A DNA stretch of 64,000 nt from Poriferisodalis sp965237655 (GCF_965237655.1 NZ_CBDEGB010000002.1:1860001-1924000), one strand, 5' to 3'; numbered from the stretch's first letter, positions 51,062 through 60,452 are shown. Numbers and translations: made by a program. Notes: a model not told the origin generated them from the letters alone.

Positions 51062-52192
51062 TCAGGCTTGGCCGACGAGCAGGGTGAGCTGCCCGGCTCG
51101 CTGCTGCTTGCCGGTCTGCAGGACTCGCCCTGTCAGCACCGTTTCGATGGAGACCGCGCCGTCATCGAACCCTGCACTGACGGCATCAGCGACGAGATCC
51201 ATGTCACGCATCGGGCCCCAGAACGGCTCGTGGTTGTTGTAGGTGTCCCAGTCGATCATCGCCTGGGTGACAGGGTCGACGCCCGCGTAGCCGGCGAAGT
51301 CGGCATGGACCATGAGCCCGCCCGCAGCGAGGAGGCGCCGGCATTCGGCCAGAGTTCTGCGCAGCGCCGCGGGCGACATCTCGTGCAACACGATGTGCGA
51401 CACGATCAGATCGAAGTGACCGTCGGGAAAGTCGGTGCACTCGGCGTTCTGTTGCGAGAAGTGCACCGCCCGGCCCAGAGACTCCGCCCTCGCATGCGCA
51501 TACCGCACCACCGGTGCGCCCAGGTCGATGCCGTGGACTTCGGCATCGGGAAATGCGTCGACATACGGCAGCGTGGAGTTGCCGACCGTGCAGCCCATGT
51601 CGAGTATCCGCCGCGGTGTGAACTCGGGGTACGAGGCCGCCAGGAGGTTCTGGCAGATCGAGTGGCCGTAGTCGTCGTTGAGCGCACCCATCTGGCCCAT
51701 CGCATAGACGTAGACGCCACGGTCGTACACCGCTCCGACCGACACGTCGCCAGCCATGTACTCGCCGCGGTAGCCCCCCGGCATTGCATGGATGTCGACC
51801 TCGGCGTTGTACCAGGGGATCTCGAGATCCGGGTCGAGGCGCAGAGTCCCGAGCCCCGCATCGGCCACTCGTGCCCGGGCTGCGAGGTCGTCGGCTTGGC
51901 GCGTCACGGCGTCGCCGACCGAGCTCCACAACAGGTGCTGGCTCGATCGCCGAACCGAGCTCCACAGCCGGTAGTACGTGTCGGCGCTCAGTGCTTCACG
52001 GACTTCGTGGCGGTCCGCCGGCTCGGCTCCGTGTTCCGAGACCCACCGATCCCGGACCCGATGGTCGTAGATCTCCCGTACGCCGGGGCTGACCCGGGTC
52101 GCGATGTGCGATTTCAGCGCCTGAACGAAGCTCTCCCGTGCGAGCTCGTCGTGGGTTTCGGTGGGGAGGAGTTCGTGTCGTTGCTGGCTCAT
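51062..52192 (-). CDS. Class I SAM-dependent methyltransferase
   Basis: A 376-residue protein with a ~170-residue N-terminal helical region and a C-terminal methyltransferase domain. The SAM site is RILDMGCTVGNSTLP, followed by AEVHGIDLGAPVVRYAH, GHFDLIVSHIVLHEM and the C-terminal FWGPMRDMDL region. ATG 52192 follows GGGGGAA and is preferred to longer readings. It lies 28 bp after a small gene on the same strand, probably an operon. The acceptor is unknown. Confidence 0.87.
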   Translation of the reverse strand: MSQQRHELLPTETHDELARESFVQALKSHIATRVSPGVREIYDHRVRDRWVSEHGAEPADRHEVREALSADTYYRLWSSVRRSSQHLLWSSVGDAVTRQADDLAARARVADAGLGTLRLDPDLEIPWYNAEVDIHAMPGGYRGEYMAGDVSVGAVYDRGVYVYAMGQMGALNDDYGHSICQNLLAASYPEFTPRRILDMGCTVGNSTLPYVDAFPDAEVHGIDLGAPVVRYAHARAESLGRAVHFSQQNAECTDFPDGHFDLIVSHIVLHEMSPAALRRTLAECRRLLAAGGLMVHADFAGYAGVDPVTQAMIDWDTYNNHEPFWGPMRDMDLVADAVSAGFDDGAVSIETVLTGRVLQTGKQQRAGQLTLLVGQA

Positions 52193-52220
52193 CGGTCTGT
52201 TCCCCCTGTTGTGCTGCCTG

Positions 52221-52610
52221 TCACAGCTCCGCGAATGCGCGATCGACGACCTGCAGATACCGGTCTTGCGTCTCGCCGGCCAGCGCCTCTTCACGCATCT
52301 CCTCGAAGACGCGATACACGCGACTGGCGAACGCCGCCGCTTCTGCAGCACGGGCGACGGCCGCATCGCCGTCGGGGCGGTACGCCTCGATCGCCGCCGA
52401 GACGTCGATTCCCGCCGCGTCGAGCACTGCTTCAAGGCTGCTCTGCCGCTCCCGCAGGGCCCACACTTCGGCCGCCAACGCCGTCACGATCGCCAGGACC
52501 GCATCGGTCGCGCCTTCGTCATCGAAGAACGTCGGCCGCGCGCCGCGTGCCTTGGTCGGAAAACTCCGCCCCTCGGTCGGCTGGGCTTGCGGCGCTGCCG
52601 GTTCGTCCAT
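52221..52610 (-). CDS. Hypothetical protein with coiled-coil centre
   Basis: A 129-residue protein with no family I recognise. A low-complexity N-terminus (DEPAAPQAQPTEG) precedes alpha-helical, Ala/Glu-rich segments (AIVTALAAEVWALRERQSSL, AAEAAAFASRVYRVFEEMRE) likely to form a coiled coil. There is no signal or membrane segment. It starts at ATG 52610 and is followed closely by the methyltransferase, suggesting a functional partner for it. Confidence 0.6.
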   Translation of the reverse strand: MDEPAAPQAQPTEGRSFPTKARGARPTFFDDEGATDAVLAIVTALAAEVWALRERQSSLEAVLDAAGIDVSAAIEAYRPDGDAAVARAAEAAAFASRVYRVFEEMREEALAGETQDRYLQVVDRAFAEL

Positions 52611-52701
52611 CACCCCAGCTTCCCAGAAACTCGTTCGCCAGGCCGACTGTCCTGCCCTTACTCTGCCTCGTCGTTGCCGGTCCTCAGACGTGCTGGCGTT
52701 A

Positions 52702-52727
52702 TACACCTCTATACACCACTAGGTGTA
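52702..52727. promoter_or_regulatory. VapBC operator repeats
   Basis: TACACC occurs at 52702-52707 and 52712-52717, and its inverse GGTGTA at 52722-52727. TACACC-ACTA-GGTGTA is a perfect palindrome, 10 bp before the antitoxin start. This fits binding by the VapB dimer or VapBC complex. A similar TACACTGGTGTA palindrome occurs at 54006-54017. Confidence 0.6.
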
Positions 52728-52737
52728 GCATCCTCGT

Positions 52738-52980
52738 GTGGGCCGGACCAACATTGACATCGACGACGAGCTGATCGGACGAGCAATGAGCATGTACGGG
52801 CTAAGAACCAAGCGCGAAGCAGTGCATCTTGCGCTCACGGAACTCGTCGGAGGCGAGCCGATGAGCATCGAAGAACAGCTCGCCATGGAGGGCGTCGGAT
52901 GGGAAGGCGACCTCGACGCAATGCGCGCCAAGCGATTCGAAGACTGGGGGTATGACGAGGACTTCGATGCTGCTGGCTGA
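52738..52980 (+). CDS. VapB-type antitoxin
   Basis: An 80-residue type II antitoxin. The N-terminal ribbon-helix-helix region (TNIDIDDELIGRAMSMYGLR, TKREAVHLALTELV) is typical of the VapB family that regulates its own promoter. The acidic/aromatic C-terminus (WEGDLDAMRAKRFEDWGYDE) would wrap the toxin. It starts at GTG 52738. The toxin gene overlaps its end by 14 bp. Confidence 0.9.
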   Translation: MGRTNIDIDDELIGRAMSMYGLRTKREAVHLALTELVGGEPMSIEEQLAMEGVGWEGDLDAMRAKRFEDWGYDEDFDAAG

Positions 52981-53359
52981 CAGCTCCACCTGGGTCGAGT
53001 TCCTCAGGGGCACCGGTTCACCGGCAGCGATTCGCATGCGCGCAGCGATCTCCGACGACGAGGTGATGGTTATCGACCCGATACTGCTCGAGGTGATGGC
53101 TGGCACTCGATCAGCGATAGTCGGTCGCACGCTGCGACTGATTGAAGCCCAGCACTTCGAGGCTTTGGAGCCCCGGCGCGACTGGCTCTCCGCGGCATCG
53201 ATCTACCGGGAGCTGCGGCGGCGAGGCATCACCATTCGCTCTCAGTTGGACGCCGTGATCGCTGCAGTGGCCATCCGACTCGACATTCCTGTCCTCCACT
53301 GTGACCGCGATTTCGACGTCATCGCGCAGCACACGCCCCTGCGCGTAGTGGCCGTCTGA
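52967..53359 (+). CDS. VapC-type PIN-domain toxin ribonuclease
   Basis: A 130-residue PIN-domain RNase. Acidic active-site residues are seen in LLADSSTWVEFLRG (first Asp and Glu), ITIRSQLDAVIAAVAIR (third acidic) and HCDRDFDVIAQH (last Asp). ATG 52967 fits the short VapC N-terminus. The overlap with the antitoxin gene ensures coupled synthesis. It should cut specific tRNA or rRNA when freed. Confidence 0.92.
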   Translation: MLLADSSTWVEFLRGTGSPAAIRMRAAISDDEVMVIDPILLEVMAGTRSAIVGRTLRLIEAQHFEALEPRRDWLSAASIYRELRRRGITIRSQLDAVIAAVAIRLDIPVLHCDRDFDVIAQHTPLRVVAV

Positions 53360-53431
53360 ATCACATCGAGTTCGACGGCGACGTGAGCCATGTCACGTCC
53401 GGCAGGCCCGCCGAGATGGAAAGGCAATCGA

Positions 53432-53728
53432 ATGAGTTCCAGTCGATCCCAACGGCGTAACCGGCTCCGTCCGGAACGGAACCTGCCAAGAACGATCACA
53501 CGTCGATTCCGCTTCGGCGCCTTGTTGGCAACATCGGCGCTGACCGCGATGTTGCTATCAGCGCCCGCTGCCGCCGAGATGGGCAGTGGCCTGTTCGATG
53601 ATCCCGAACCCCCGGCCGACAACGGCGACGACGACGGCGACGACATTTCCAATGGTGCCGGCGACGGAAACGCTCCGGGAGGCCGCCCGACCAACACCTG
53701 TAATGGGCGCAACCGGAGCGGTTGCTGA
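53432..53728 (+). CDS. Small secreted protein of unknown function
   Basis: A 98-residue protein. A strongly basic start (SSSRSQRRNRLRPERNLPRT) and hydrophobic helix (GALLATSALTAMLLSAPAAA) form a signal peptide with an AxA cleavage site near residue 48. The mature ~50 residues are acidic and low-complexity (DNGDDDGDDISNGAGDG) and end CNGRNRSGC, with two cysteines. I do not recognise a family. The length fits a secreted or surface-linked peptide. Confidence 0.55.
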   Translation: MSSSRSQRRNRLRPERNLPRTITRRFRFGALLATSALTAMLLSAPAAAEMGSGLFDDPEPPADNGDDDGDDISNGAGDGNAPGGRPTNTCNGRNRSGC

Positions 53729-53731
53729 CAC

Positions 53732-53935
53732 ATGGCGGCCCCGGCGCTGGCGAAGCTCCGTCGGCCTTGCTGGCCTGACGGGCGCTTCGTACGCCGCAGT
53801 ATTGACAGAATCGCCATGTCACTGTGGCTTGGCGCGGTCACAGCACGAGTCGCGGTGGTCCCCATGGCCATCATCGGGGGGTTCATGTTCGTCCTGACCG
53901 CGCTCGCAGCTGACCAGCTGCTGACAACGGCGTAA
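53732..53935 (+). CDS. Small putative membrane protein
   Basis: A 67-residue ORF directly following the secreted-protein gene. A single hydrophobic helix (ARVAVVPMAIIGGFMFVLTA, then LAA) near the C-terminus suggests a membrane anchor. No family is recognised and no strong ribosome site is visible. It may be spurious. Confidence 0.3.
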   Translation: MAAPALAKLRRPCWPDGRFVRRSIDRIAMSLWLGAVTARVAVVPMAIIGGFMFVLTALAADQLLTTA

Positions 53936-54073
53936 AACCTGCGATTGCACAGTGTCACGAAGCGGCGCGAGGCCGTCGGAGAAATCGACAGGCCAGCGCC
54001 GAACATACACTGGTGTAGGTGGCAGGTTTGCAGGCCTGGCAATGGCAGCCTGAGACTGTCCGGGGGTGATGCG

Positions 54074-55132
54074 ATGCCCTTGACGCCATCGTCGACCGGT
54101 GGCGCTCGCACGACGTGGAACTACACGCCGGAGCTGCCGCTGCGCTCAGCGCCGTTTCTGCGCTGGCCTCCCCGACCAGGCGCCATTGCAAAGCACCTCG
54201 TGCGCTCGTGGCTCCCCCTGCGGTCCCGCTTCTTCATGCTGGCTGTGTCGTTCGGGATCTGGGCATGGTTCATGCCGTCGCTCGAGCGCACCAAGCACTT
54301 CGAGCTCGGCTGGATCTTCGAGGTCTGGCTTCGCAACCTGATCCTCGTGACCGTCGTAGCAGGCGGGCTTCACGTCTGGCTCTACGTCATGGGCCGCCAG
54401 GGAGACTCCCTGCGCTATGACGCCCGGCCGTTCGGTCGGAACAAGCGGGTGTTCCTGTTCGGAAATCAGGTGCGGGAGAACATCTTCCTCACGCTCGTAC
54501 CCGCCGTCGTGGTCTGGACCGGCTTCGAATCACTGCTGTTGTGGGCCTACGCCAACGGGTATGCACCATCGATCACGATCGGCGACAACCCCGCCTGGTT
54601 CGTGGTGTTTCTGGCGATCATCCCGTGGTGGTCCGTCCTGTACTTCTCGGCTCACCACCGGTTGCTGCACACCGGCCCCGCGTACCGCCACGTCCACTCC
54701 TGGCACCACCGCAACGTGAGTGTGGGGCCGTGGTCGGGACTTGCGATGCATCCCGCCGAGCATCTTGTCCTGTTCTCCGACGTGGTGCTGCTGTTCCTGT
54801 TGCCGTCGCACCCGGTGCACCTCTATTTCATGACCATGCACCACGGCATCGGGGCGCCTCTGTCGCACACCGGCTTCGACGCCCTGTTGCTGGGACCGCA
54901 GAACCACCGCCAGGCCAGGTTCGAGCTGGGCGATTTTCACCACCAGCTCCACCACCGGTTCATCGAGTGCAACTACGGCGGACTCGAGTCGCCGCTGGAC
55001 GAGATGATCGGCTCGTTCCACGACGGAACTCCGCAGGGCGACGCGGCGCTGTCGCGCAGTCGTCACGAGCGGTCGAGCACCCGCACGACCAGAAGGGACA
55101 CCAGAAGGGATCACGGTGCCGGAGCCGGCTGA
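54074..55132 (+). CDS. Sterol desaturase/fatty acid hydroxylase family protein
   Basis: A 352-residue membrane di-iron protein. Three or more hydrophobic segments (for example FFMLAVSFGIWAWFM and FLTLVPAVVVW) surround histidine clusters HHRLLHTGPAYRHVHSWHH and GDFHHQLHHR, the signature of the sterol desaturase/hydroxylase superfamily. It should hydroxylate or desaturate a lipid. It opens a same-strand series of sulfotransferase and PAPS-synthesis genes, so the hydroxyl it makes could be the one sulfated. ATG 54074 is chosen; upstream in-frame sequence is unlike the family. Confidence 0.87.
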   Translation: MPLTPSSTGGARTTWNYTPELPLRSAPFLRWPPRPGAIAKHLVRSWLPLRSRFFMLAVSFGIWAWFMPSLERTKHFELGWIFEVWLRNLILVTVVAGGLHVWLYVMGRQGDSLRYDARPFGRNKRVFLFGNQVRENIFLTLVPAVVVWTGFESLLLWAYANGYAPSITIGDNPAWFVVFLAIIPWWSVLYFSAHHRLLHTGPAYRHVHSWHHRNVSVGPWSGLAMHPAEHLVLFSDVVLLFLLPSHPVHLYFMTMHHGIGAPLSHTGFDALLLGPQNHRQARFELGDFHHQLHHRFIECNYGGLESPLDEMIGSFHDGTPQGDAALSRSRHERSSTRTTRRDTRRDHGAGAG

Positions 55133-55147
55133 GCGGGGGGCAAACAA

Positions 55148-55894
55148 GTGTTCTTGATCCTGTGGGCCACGCCCCGCTCGATCTCGACGGCGTTCGAGTG
55201 GATGATGCGCCAGCGAGGCGACTTCGAGTGCTTCCATGAGCCGTGGAACGAGCTCTACTACTACGGCGAGGACCGCCGGTCGCAGCGCGACGCCCATGTC
55301 CCCGCTCGACCGGGCCACAACTATGCGTCGTTCTGGGATGAGATCTCAGCGCTTGCCGAGGCTCAGAGCGTGTTCGTGAAGGACTTCGCCTATTCGGTCG
55401 AGCACGACTTCGACGACGCCAAGCTCTCGGCGACGACCCACACGTTCCTGATCCGGGACCCGAAGCGGGTGGTCCAGGGGCTGGGCCATCACTGGCCGGA
55501 CTGCACGTGGGACGAGGTCGGGTTCGGGTCGCTGCACCGCCTATACGGACAGATCGCCGACCGCGACGGCACGGCCCCGCCCGTCATCGACGCCTCCGAC
55601 CTGACCGGCGACCCTGGAGGAACGATCCGGGCCTATTGCGACGCCGTCGGCATCCCGTTCATCGCCGAAGCGCTCGAGTGGTCCCAGGGTGAACGCACCG
55701 AAGTGAGCTGGTACGGCGAGGGCGCCGGCCCATGGCACGATGCGCTCCGTCAGAGCACCGGTTTTTACAAACCCCCCACTGAATACCCGCCCTTGGAGGA
55801 CACGCCTCGCCTCTACGAGCTCTACCAGCGAAGCCTGCCCCTCTACGAAGAGATGCTCGCCCACAAGCTGGATCCCGCCGCGCCGCCGGGTTGA
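55148..55894 (+). CDS. Sulfotransferase-like protein
   Basis: A 248-residue P-loop protein of the sulfotransferase superfamily. The N-terminal ILWATPRSISTAFEWMM stands where the 5'-PSB loop that holds PAPS phosphate lies. The later IRDPKRVVQGLG corresponds to the 3'-phosphate-binding strand and helix. GTG 55148 lies 15 bp after the hydroxylase stop. The likely role is transfer of a sulfo group to a hydroxyl, but this short subgroup is poorly characterised. Confidence 0.75.
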   Translation: MFLILWATPRSISTAFEWMMRQRGDFECFHEPWNELYYYGEDRRSQRDAHVPARPGHNYASFWDEISALAEAQSVFVKDFAYSVEHDFDDAKLSATTHTFLIRDPKRVVQGLGHHWPDCTWDEVGFGSLHRLYGQIADRDGTAPPVIDASDLTGDPGGTIRAYCDAVGIPFIAEALEWSQGERTEVSWYGEGAGPWHDALRQSTGFYKPPTEYPPLEDTPRLYELYQRSLPLYEEMLAHKLDPAAPPG

Positions 55895-56004
55895 CTCCCC
55901 TATCTTCCGATCTTGCTGGTGACGAGGTAGCCATGTTCACGATGGAACAACAGCGGGCTGGGCGGGTGTTGCCGCCGGGCCGCTCGCGTCTGTAAGGGTG
56001 CGCC

Positions 56005-57189
56005 ATGCGACGGTTCGCCATCAGTCTCCTTGCTGCGTTTCGAAGGGTCTCGGGGCTCGTGCGGAAGGTGCGTGGCAAGACGCACGACGATGTGGCCGCC
56101 CAGCGCGTCACGAGCGGCCAGTCGTGGAACGAGTTCTGCGACTCGTTGAAGGCGGCGGGAGCCGCGTTGAATTTCCCCGGCGCTCCTCGGGACCCTTTCA
56201 GCCAAGCTGAGGGATACCGGTACCTCAGCCGTCTCGCCCGCGCCGGTCTGACGGCGTTCGTCGAACACGCCGACCCCAACGCGCCCGAGCTGCATCGTGT
56301 TGTCGACGAGACCACGAAGCTAGGCGCGGACAATCCCGACAACTTCTATCTGACGGCCGCGCTGGACGGGAACTACGAGTACACGATCACCGGTCGGCGC
56401 AACAACATTGCCTACCTGAGTTTCGGAACCCAGTCCGGCAACTACGGCCAGGGCGGCGGTTTGCCCCCCACGGGATACATCGAATCCGACGAGATCGAGA
56501 TGGACCCCGACGGGTGCTTCGAACTGGTGCTCAGCAGCACGCCACAGGGCACCAACTGGCTCCCGATGACGTCCGAGACCGGCACGCTGGTGGTCCGCCA
56601 GACGTTTGGGGACCGCACTACGGAAACCCCGGCAGATCTGACCATTGAGCGCATCAATTGTCCCCCCGACCAGCGCCGCCCCTCCCACCTGACGGCACGG
56701 GCTCTGGATGAGGGGTTGAAGAAAGCGGGGGCGCTGGTGATGGGCGCACCATTGCTGTTCGCCAAGTGGGCGCGTGACTTCTCCAAGCACAGCAATGAAC
56801 TGCCGATGTTCGATCCGGACGTGTCACTGGCCGCCGGCGGGGATCCGAACATCACCTACTACCACAGCCATTGGGCACTGGCGCCCGACGAGGCGCTGCT
56901 CATCGAAGCCACGCCTCCCGAGTGCGAGCACTGGAACTTTCAGCTGAACAACTACTGGATGGAGTCGCTGGACTATCGCCATTTCACGATCCACACCAAC
57001 AAGCATCTCGCCCACTGCGATGCCGACGGTTCGGTGCGCCTGATCGTGGCGCACAAAGACCCCGGCCTGCCGAACTGGATCGACACCGCAGGCCACACGT
57101 CCGGCACTATGTGCTTCCGGTGGGTGCGCGCCGCCGAGCACCCCCAACCGGGGTGCCGAGTGGTCAAGCTGAGCAGCCTGCAGGACTAG
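56005..57189 (+). CDS. DUF1214 domain-containing protein
   Basis: A 394-residue protein with the DUF1214-type C-terminus (ECEHWNFQLNNYWMESLDYR, HCDADGSVRLIVAHKDPGLP, NWIDTAGHTSGTMCFRW). The middle region includes LDGNYEYTITGRRNNIAYLS. Such proteins are often beside sulfotransferases and lipid-modifying genes in actinobacteria, but their chemistry is unknown. Context in the sulfation operon suggests a lipid- or sterol-related substrate. The start is ATG 56005. Confidence 0.82.
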   Translation: MRRFAISLLAAFRRVSGLVRKVRGKTHDDVAAQRVTSGQSWNEFCDSLKAAGAALNFPGAPRDPFSQAEGYRYLSRLARAGLTAFVEHADPNAPELHRVVDETTKLGADNPDNFYLTAALDGNYEYTITGRRNNIAYLSFGTQSGNYGQGGGLPPTGYIESDEIEMDPDGCFELVLSSTPQGTNWLPMTSETGTLVVRQTFGDRTTETPADLTIERINCPPDQRRPSHLTARALDEGLKKAGALVMGAPLLFAKWARDFSKHSNELPMFDPDVSLAAGGDPNITYYHSHWALAPDEALLIEATPPECEHWNFQLNNYWMESLDYRHFTIHTNKHLAHCDADGSVRLIVAHKDPGLPNWIDTAGHTSGTMCFRWVRAAEHPQPGCRVVKLSSLQD

Positions 57190-57225
57190 CCCAGTGGCAG
57201 CTCACTCCTGCAGCCGGAAGGTGTC

Positions 57226-59532
57226 GTGACTTCCACGGACTATGAGAACCCCTATCGTCCTGTCCCCATCAGGATGTTCAATCGGCTGGGCACGGCAGGT
57301 CTGCACTTCGGGCTCTCGGACCGCCTGGAAGTCGGCGCACTGCGTGAGGCTGCGCAACACAAGACCGGCTTGACGGACTTCGGCGACGACGGGCACCTGC
57401 GTGCCCTCGAGGTGCTCGTCACGTCAATCAACGACGAAGCCCGCCTGACCCCGACCGGCCGGCAGATACAGAAGTCGCGGCTCGTCGGGGCGCTGGTTCA
57501 CCGGCTGCGGATCGAGGACCTGCTCAAGCGGCACCCCGAGATCGACGACATCGACCTCGGCACGATCATCCTGGTCACCGGATTGCAGCGCACCGGTACC
57601 ACGTTGCTGCAGCGCCTGCTGAATTCCCATCCGGAGATTCGGGGCATCTCGGGCGCGGAAGCGCTGGTGCCGGTGTCGACTCACAATGAGACCGAACGCG
57701 CACAGCGGGCTCGCAGATGGCGTGCGGTGCTCGCCGAGAAGACGATTTCCTACCTGGCACCTGAGTTCATGGCGATCCATCCGGTCGGGCACGACCAGGC
57801 CGAAGAAGACGTCCTGCTGCTCGATCTGAACTTCATGAGTCAGTCAGCCGAAGCCATCATGTGTGTGCCGAGCTATTCCCGCTGGCTGGAAGAACAGGAC
57901 CACACGCAGACCTACGAGTACTTCCGTCGGGTTCTGAAAGTGCTGTCGTGGCAGCGTCCCGGCAGCGCCTGGGTGCTCAAGACCCCCCATCACATGGAGT
58001 ACCTCGACGTGTTTGGGAAGGTGTTCGACGGCGCGACAATCGTGCAGACCCACCGCGATCCCCGAGTGACGCTCGCTTCCTTTTGCAGCATGGTTGCCCA
58101 TGGCCGCGGCATCTTCAGCGATTGGGTCAATCCGACCGAAATCGGGCAACACTGGTGCCACAAGACGCACAGGATGGTCCAACTGGCCATGCAGACCCGG
58201 GCCGAGTCGCCAGCCGGACAGTTCGTTGACGTCTCCTACTACGACCTGACGAACGACCCGATCGCCGAGGTCCGGCGGATCTGCGGGCTGGCGGGGATCG
58301 GTTTCGATGACGAAGCCGAGCGGGAAGCCGTGCAGTACATGGCGGCGAATCCGCAACACCGCTTCGGCAAGCATGCATACAAGCTCAGCGATTTCGGACT
58401 GAGCGAGCAGATCGTCGATGAAGCCTTCTCCTGCTACCGGGAGACATATGCAATCCCGTTCGAAGAGGCCTCGAGCCAGCCATCGAGCGCCAATCATCAA
58501 TCGACCGGCGAGGCACCTTCTGGCATGACACAAGAGAAGCGAAAGTTCCCAGGCAGCGCCATCGTCAACGCCATGAGCGCGGCTCTCCGGGACCTCCGGG
58601 ATTCGAAGAACCCTGACCTCAGTCCGGTCCCAGACGACGTGCGGATTGACGGCAAGACGTGCCTCGTGACCGGCGCCAACAGCGGAGTGGGTCGAGCTGC
58701 TGCTATTGATCTCGCACGGCGCGGCGGAAATATGATTCTGGCCTGCCGCCCTGGCCATGCCGGAATCTGCGACGAGATCAAGCGACAGTCTGGGTCCGAG
58801 ACCGTGGAATTGGTCGAAGTGGACCTCGCCGATCTCCGCTCTGTGCATCGCTTCTGCGACCAGCTGCACGAGCGCGGCACCCGCCTCGACATTGCGGTCA
58901 TGAATGCCGGCCTCTTGTCGCGCAGGTCGAGGCAGACCCCGCAGGGATACGAGGTCATGTTCGCGGTCAACTTCCTAGCGAAACGGGTGATGATCGACCG
59001 ATGGCTCCAGGACGGCGTCATGCGCCCGTCGAGTCAGTCCGGTGAGGCCCCGCGGATCGTGTTCGTCTCATCGGAATCCCACCGGTCCTGCGACCCCATC
59101 GATTTCGATCGCTTCGGTGCCTACACCGAACACGGGATGACCGAAAGTCTGCAGCAATACGGCCAAAGCAAGCTGGCCCTCTGCACGTTCGCAACCGAGC
59201 TGTCCCGCCGCCTGAACCAGGGCGAGGGAATCGACGTCGCAGTACACGCGTTGTGCCCAGGAGGCGTGGCCACAGGTATCGCCAGAGAATCGCCGACACT
59301 GCTGAAGGCGATCATCAACCCGGTGCTGCGATTGTTCTTTCAGTCTCCCGAAGAGGCCATCGGACCGGTCGTGTACCTCTGCTGCGCTGAAGAAGCGGGC
59401 AGCTCCACAGGGATGTATCTGCACATGATGCACCGGAAGCAGGTGTCGCCCCCGGCATCGGATCCGGAAAACGGAACCAAGCTGTGGGATGCCAGCGAAG
59501 CCCTGGTGGCGAAGTCGAGCGAGCTCAGATGA
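57226..59532 (+). CDS. Sulfotransferase-SDR fusion protein
   Basis: A 768-residue two-domain protein. Residues ~1-405 form a sulfotransferase: 5'-PSB loop VTGLQRTGTTLLQRLLNSHP, KTPHHMEYLD, and the 3'-PB strand IVQTHRDPRVTLASF. A Ser/Gln-rich linker (SSQPSSANHQSTGEAPSG, ~410-435) leads to an SDR: LVTGANSGVGRAAAIDLARR, MNAGLLSRRS, catalytic YGQSK. The two activities could reduce or oxidise and then sulfate one substrate. Its stop overlaps the cysD start (ATGA), tying it to PAPS supply. I know of no standard enzyme with this fusion. The frame is continuous, so it is not two genes. Confidence 0.88.
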   Translation: MTSTDYENPYRPVPIRMFNRLGTAGLHFGLSDRLEVGALREAAQHKTGLTDFGDDGHLRALEVLVTSINDEARLTPTGRQIQKSRLVGALVHRLRIEDLLKRHPEIDDIDLGTIILVTGLQRTGTTLLQRLLNSHPEIRGISGAEALVPVSTHNETERAQRARRWRAVLAEKTISYLAPEFMAIHPVGHDQAEEDVLLLDLNFMSQSAEAIMCVPSYSRWLEEQDHTQTYEYFRRVLKVLSWQRPGSAWVLKTPHHMEYLDVFGKVFDGATIVQTHRDPRVTLASFCSMVAHGRGIFSDWVNPTEIGQHWCHKTHRMVQLAMQTRAESPAGQFVDVSYYDLTNDPIAEVRRICGLAGIGFDDEAEREAVQYMAANPQHRFGKHAYKLSDFGLSEQIVDEAFSCYRETYAIPFEEASSQPSSANHQSTGEAPSGMTQEKRKFPGSAIVNAMSAALRDLRDSKNPDLSPVPDDVRIDGKTCLVTGANSGVGRAAAIDLARRGGNMILACRPGHAGICDEIKRQSGSETVELVEVDLADLRSVHRFCDQLHERGTRLDIAVMNAGLLSRRSRQTPQGYEVMFAVNFLAKRVMIDRWLQDGVMRPSSQSGEAPRIVFVSSESHRSCDPIDFDRFGAYTEHGMTESLQQYGQSKLALCTFATELSRRLNQGEGIDVAVHALCPGGVATGIARESPTLLKAIINPVLRLFFQSPEEAIGPVVYLCCAEEAGSSTGMYLHMMHRKQVSPPASDPENGTKLWDASEALVAKSSELR

Positions 59533-60452
59533 GAGCCTCCGTGCCGGTCGAGCTGCGGCTGACCCATCTCCAGCAGCTGGAATCCGAGGCGATCCACATC
59601 ATGCGCGAGGTGGTGGCCCAGCTCGAGCGACCGGTGATGCTGTATTCGATCGGCAAGGACTCGTCGGTTCTGCTGCACCTCGCCCGCAAGGCGTTCTTCC
59701 CCGGCAGGATCCCGTTCCCGCTCCTGCACCTCGACACGACGTGGAAGTTCTCCGAGATGATCTCGTTCCGGGACCGGATGGCGGATGAGATCGGGTTCGA
59801 GCTGATTGTGCACACGAACACCGATGGCGTGGCGCAGGGCATCAACCCGTTCGATCACGGGTCGAAGAACTACACCGACATCATGAAAACCCAGGCGCTC
59901 CGCCAGGCGCTGGACGCGGGCGGGTTCGACGCAGCGTTCGGGGGCGCTCGGCGTGACGAGGAGAAATCACGGGCCAAGGAGCGGGTGTTCAGCTTCCGCG
60001 ATGCGCATCATCGCTGGGATCCGAAGAATCAACGTCCCGAGCTATGGCAGCTGTACAACGGGCGGGTCAAGGCGGGCGAGTCGATCCGGGTGTTCCCGTT
60101 GAGCAACTGGACCGAACTCGACGTGTGGCAGTACATCCAGGCCGAGAACATCCCCATCGTGCCGCTGTATTTCTCAGCGGAACGGCCGGTGGTGGAACGC
60201 GACGGCGTGCTGATCATGGTGGACGACGACCGGTTCGTCTTCAATGAAGGCGAGGTGCCGGACCTACGCTCGGTGCGATTCCGCACGCTTGGCTGCTACC
60301 CGTTGTCGGGTGCGATCGAATCAACGGCCACGACGCTGCCGGAGATCATCGGCGAGATGCTGCTCGCCACCCGCTCCGAACGCGAGGGTCGGGTGATCGA
60401 CTACGACCAGTCGGGCTCCATGGAGGCGAAGAAGCGCGAGGGGTACTTCTGA
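59529..60452 (+). CDS. cysD: Sulfate adenylyltransferase subunit 2
   Basis: A 307-residue ATP-sulfurylase catalytic subunit that makes adenosine 5'-phosphosulfate from ATP and sulfate together with CysN. The PP-loop is YSIGKDSSVLLHLARK. LHLDTTWKFSEMI, FGGARRDEEKSRAKERVFSF and LGCYPLSGAIES are CysD landmarks, and the length is normal. ATG 59529 overlaps the preceding stop and the gene overlaps cysN/C by one base, so it is fully coupled into the sulfation operon. Confidence 0.95.
   Translation: MRASVPVELRLTHLQQLESEAIHIMREVVAQLERPVMLYSIGKDSSVLLHLARKAFFPGRIPFPLLHLDTTWKFSEMISFRDRMADEIGFELIVHTNTDGVAQGINPFDHGSKNYTDIMKTQALRQALDAGGFDAAFGGARRDEEKSRAKERVFSFRDAHHRWDPKNQRPELWQLYNGRVKAGESIRVFPLSNWTELDVWQYIQAENIPIVPLYFSAERPVVERDGVLIMVDDDRFVFNEGEVPDLRSVRFRTLGCYPLSGAIESTATTLPEIIGEMLLATRSEREGRVIDYDQSGSMEAKKREGYF

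Noticed and set aside
53242..54111. Minus-strand 289-codon frame over vapC and the small secreted-protein gene
   Set aside because: Low-complexity Arg/Ser/Pro-rich translation without homology; the plus-strand genes have family motifs or a signal peptide.
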